From Rhizobium sp. Root1212 (GTDB lineage Bacteria > Pseudomonadota > Alphaproteobacteria > Rhizobiales > Rhizobiaceae), in assembly GCF_001424985.1 (NCBI RefSeq), contig NZ_LMDA01000026.1, positions 62,001-126,000 on the forward strand: a DNA stretch of 64,000 bases, given 5' to 3'. Shown here one piece after another: positions 62,493-64,000 of this stretch (its first letter is position 1; every line of letters begins with the position of its first letter). The notes under the pieces are model-generated. The model was not told the DNA's origin. It did not search any database and saw only the letters and a list, made by a program, of their open reading frames with translations. The position numbers and the translations under genes were made by a program.

Positions 62493-63136
62493 GATGCGAT
62501 CCCCTTCTTCTGAAGATCTTCCGCCGCCCGCCGCAGGCTCTCGGCTTCGCGCGAAGCGGCGATGCGGTCGGCCGGGCTCGTTTCGCCCTTCAAGAGCACA
62601 TGGATCAGCGTCTGTCCGTCATTGCGGGCAGACACGAGAAGACAGAGCGTTCCGCCGGCCGGCTCGATCAACCCTTCGGCGCTCGCCTTGGTGCCAGCGG
62701 CGGTCTCGATGGCGGAAATGCCGGCATCGGTCGTCATCGAGCGCAGGGGGGTGAGGCCTTCGAGAACAGGCGGCTTCGTTTCGGTTTCATCCGCCGCCAC
62801 CCAGATCACGCCACCGGCTTCCTCGACCGCGAAAGTCCTGGCGCGGATCGTTTCCGGTGGCGTCAGGCCGGGATGGGCGGGAATACGGATGCAGTTGCCG
62901 CCCTGCGCATAGCTCCAGCCATGATAGATGCAGGACAGCGCCTCGCCGCGCACGAAGCCGTGCGACAGGCTCATGCCACGATGGGGACAGCGATCGGCGG
63001 AGGCAGAAAGGCGTCCGCTTTCGCTGCGCCACAGGGCAATCGACCCGGCGGAAATCCGCGCCGGAATGACGGTTCCCGCCGGCAGATCGGCGGAAAGGGC
63101 GACTGGCGTCCAGGAGCCCGTCGTATCGGAGTGCAT
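62489..63136 (-). CDS. Stand-alone Rieske 2Fe-2S protein
   Basis: A 215-residue protein with a complete Rieske domain: Cys50-Pro-His52 and Cys69-Ile-Tyr-His72 (CPHRGMSL and CIYHGW). It has no mononuclear iron site. The last 70 residues are helix-rich and not recognised. Its TGA overlaps the ATG of the Rieske-less oxygenase gene (ATGA). In NdmD the extra Rieske domain is fused to a reductase; here it is detached, so the reductase must be encoded elsewhere. I infer that it supplies electrons to the neighbouring catalytic subunit. Confidence 0.88.
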   Translation of the reverse strand: MHSDTTGSWTPVALSADLPAGTVIPARISAGSIALWRSESGRLSASADRCPHRGMSLSHGFVRGEALSCIYHGWSYAQGGNCIRIPAHPGLTPPETIRARTFAVEEAGGVIWVAADETETKPPVLEGLTPLRSMTTDAGISAIETAAGTKASAEGLIEPAGGTLCLLVSARNDGQTLIHVLLKGETSPADRIAASREAESLRRAAEDLQKKGIAS

Positions 63137-63214
63137 GGAATGACTTTCTAAGCAGCATCAAGACCTTGCCGGGCAGGGGGCACGGCGCTTCCGCTGTCCG
63201 ACGGGGGTCACGTT

Positions 63215-63258
63215 TGCATAATTATTTCGCAATGGCAACAATGATGAAATAAGATGCA
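63215..63258. promoter_or_regulatory. Imperfect inverted repeat upstream of the split oxygenase operon
   Basis: TGCAT...TTATTTC and GAAATAA...ATGCA face each other across a 17-bp centre, about 80 bp before the Rieske gene. A candidate operator in an AT-rich promoter. Confidence 0.4.
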
Positions 63259-63324
63259 CAGGTTGTGTGGATGGCCGTTTTCGCGCATTCGGATCGGTGC
63301 GGGGATGGCCGCGCAAATCGTCCG

Positions 63325-63585
63325 TCAGGCGGCCTCCAGCGTCTGACGCTCGATCGTCTCGACCCAGACCTCGATCGGCCCGAGCGAACAGCCCATTTCC
63401 ATCATGTCGATCAGCTCTTCGGGGCCGGACAGTTCAAGCTCGATCCGGTCGGGACCGGAGTGGGAAATCGCCTGCGACAGGCCGAGCTTGGCCGCGTGGC
63501 GGCGTATCCACGGCAGGAAGGTTTTGGGCTCGAGATCGCCCGATATGGTCATGCGTTCCCGCAAAATCTGCTGCTCCGTCGTCAA
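63325..63585 (-). CDS. Small acylphosphatase-like protein
   Basis: An 86-residue protein whose strand/helix pattern and LEPKTFLPWIRRHAAKLGLS segment resemble the acylphosphatase fold, but the GxVQGVGFR signature with the catalytic Arg is not present. It is thus a divergent or inactive member. It ends 78 bp before the lone promoter stretch of the oxygenase operon and is not in that operon. Confidence 0.6.
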   Translation of the reverse strand: MTTEQQILRERMTISGDLEPKTFLPWIRRHAAKLGLSQAISHSGPDRIELELSGPEELIDMMEMGCSLGPIEVWVETIERQTLEAA

Positions 63586-63623
63586 GGTTCAGATTTCCTT
63601 TTCGCCCCCGATGCGGCCGGACG

Positions 63624-63965
63624 TCAAGCCGTCAGCACCTCTTCCAACACCTGCGCATGGTTGAATTCCCTGTTGCGGGAGCCGTAAAGCAGCGTCACCT
63701 TGCCGGCGGCGACGCGTTTGCGCAGTTCGTCGATGGCCGGATTGTCCTTGAGTTCGGCCCGGTAGCGGTGGCAGAACTCGTCCCATCGCTCCGGCTTGTG
63801 ATCGAACCAGCGGCGCAGTTCCGATGTCGGGGCTACATCCTTCATCCATTCGCTGAAGGCGGCCTTTTCCTTGGAAATACCGCGCGGCCACAGGCGGTCG
63901 ACGAGAATACGCTCGCCGTCATCGGCTTTCGGTTCGTCATAAACACGCTTGATCGCCACGGACAT
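63624..63965 (-). CDS. DUF488 (YeaO-like) family protein
   Basis: A 113-residue protein with the DUF488 signature: VYDEPKADDGERILVDRLWP and RGISKEKA near the N-terminus and LLYGSRNREFNHA near the C-terminus. A GGGGAGG ribosome binding site precedes the ATG at 63965. It lies 38 bp from the acylphosphatase-like gene on the same strand. Function is unknown. The 35 bases beyond it to the window end contain only its leader. Confidence 0.9.
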   Translation of the reverse strand: MSVAIKRVYDEPKADDGERILVDRLWPRGISKEKAAFSEWMKDVAPTSELRRWFDHKPERWDEFCHRYRAELKDNPAIDELRKRVAAGKVTLLYGSRNREFNHAQVLEEVLTA

Positions 63966-64000
63966 GATGTGGACCTCCCCGGCGATCTTGTCGCCCGGCG

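Overview
The window looks like chromosome or large-replicon sequence from an alphaproteobacterium of the Rhizobiaceae (Rhizobium/Agrobacterium/Shinella-like). The DNA is GC-rich. It is dense in ABC importers with LacI, ROK, RpiR, HutC, MocR and Rrf2 regulators, and carries many short palindromic intergenic repeats of the kind common in rhizobia. No tRNA, rRNA, phage, insertion sequence or CRISPR array was recognised. All family assignments are from reading the translations; no database search was run.

Left part (1-20.9 kb). A taurine/sulfoacetaldehyde block opens the window: the C-terminal part of a DAO-family dehydrogenase (TauY-like), xsc, a YeiH/TauZ-like exporter and pta. Next is a GH4 alpha-galactosidase flanked on both sides by apparent stubs of a lost sugar ABC transporter, with a divergent LacI regulator and two CACGTG-centred palindromes. 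After a threonine dehydratase-like enzyme, a YciI protein and a CDF transporter comes an oxidative-stress block: oxyR/katG (divergent), a histidine kinase/FixJ-type regulator pair, a secreted GlcG/HbpS-like protein and a periplasmic ankyrin protein. An Rrf2 regulator follows and shares an operator motif (AAGGATA-N5-TRTCCTT) with a cupin/AhpD-like gene pair. A udgX gene is interrupted by one in-frame TGA.

Middle part (20.9-38.9 kb). A HutC-like regulator stands next to a polar amino acid ABC importer, a histidine ammonia-lyase homologue that lacks the Ala-Ser-Gly triad forming the MIO cofactor, and a SolA-type flavoprotein. A PPK2 kinase follows. Then comes a divergent pair of operons: RidA, RpiR regulator, SDR, GH20 hexosaminidase, M81/MlrC protein and MFS exporter on the minus strand; an NTF2-like protein, a second M81 protein and a D-threonine aldolase-like enzyme on the plus strand.

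Right part (39-64 kb). A CUT1 sugar importer with a Gfo/Idh/MocA oxidoreductase lies divergent to a ROK-led operon holding an M20 deacylase, two paralogous sugar-type binding proteins, an RbsC-type permease, a YhfX-like PLP protein and an ATPase. A DUF983 protein and a MocR regulator follow. A long minus-strand operon then encodes a stand-alone Rieske protein, a Rieske-less oxygenase catalytic subunit, a GST-like protein, an 8-oxoguanine deaminase-type amidohydrolase and a BMP-family nucleobase/nucleoside importer. This architecture closely resembles the NdmC/NdmD/NdmE methylxanthine N7-demethylase. DUF488 and acylphosphatase-like genes end the window.

The two most interesting systems are the split Rieske/GST/purine-importer operon (54.9-63.1 kb) and the MIO-less ammonia-lyase operon (20.9-27.8 kb). 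Both assignments of substrate are inferences.
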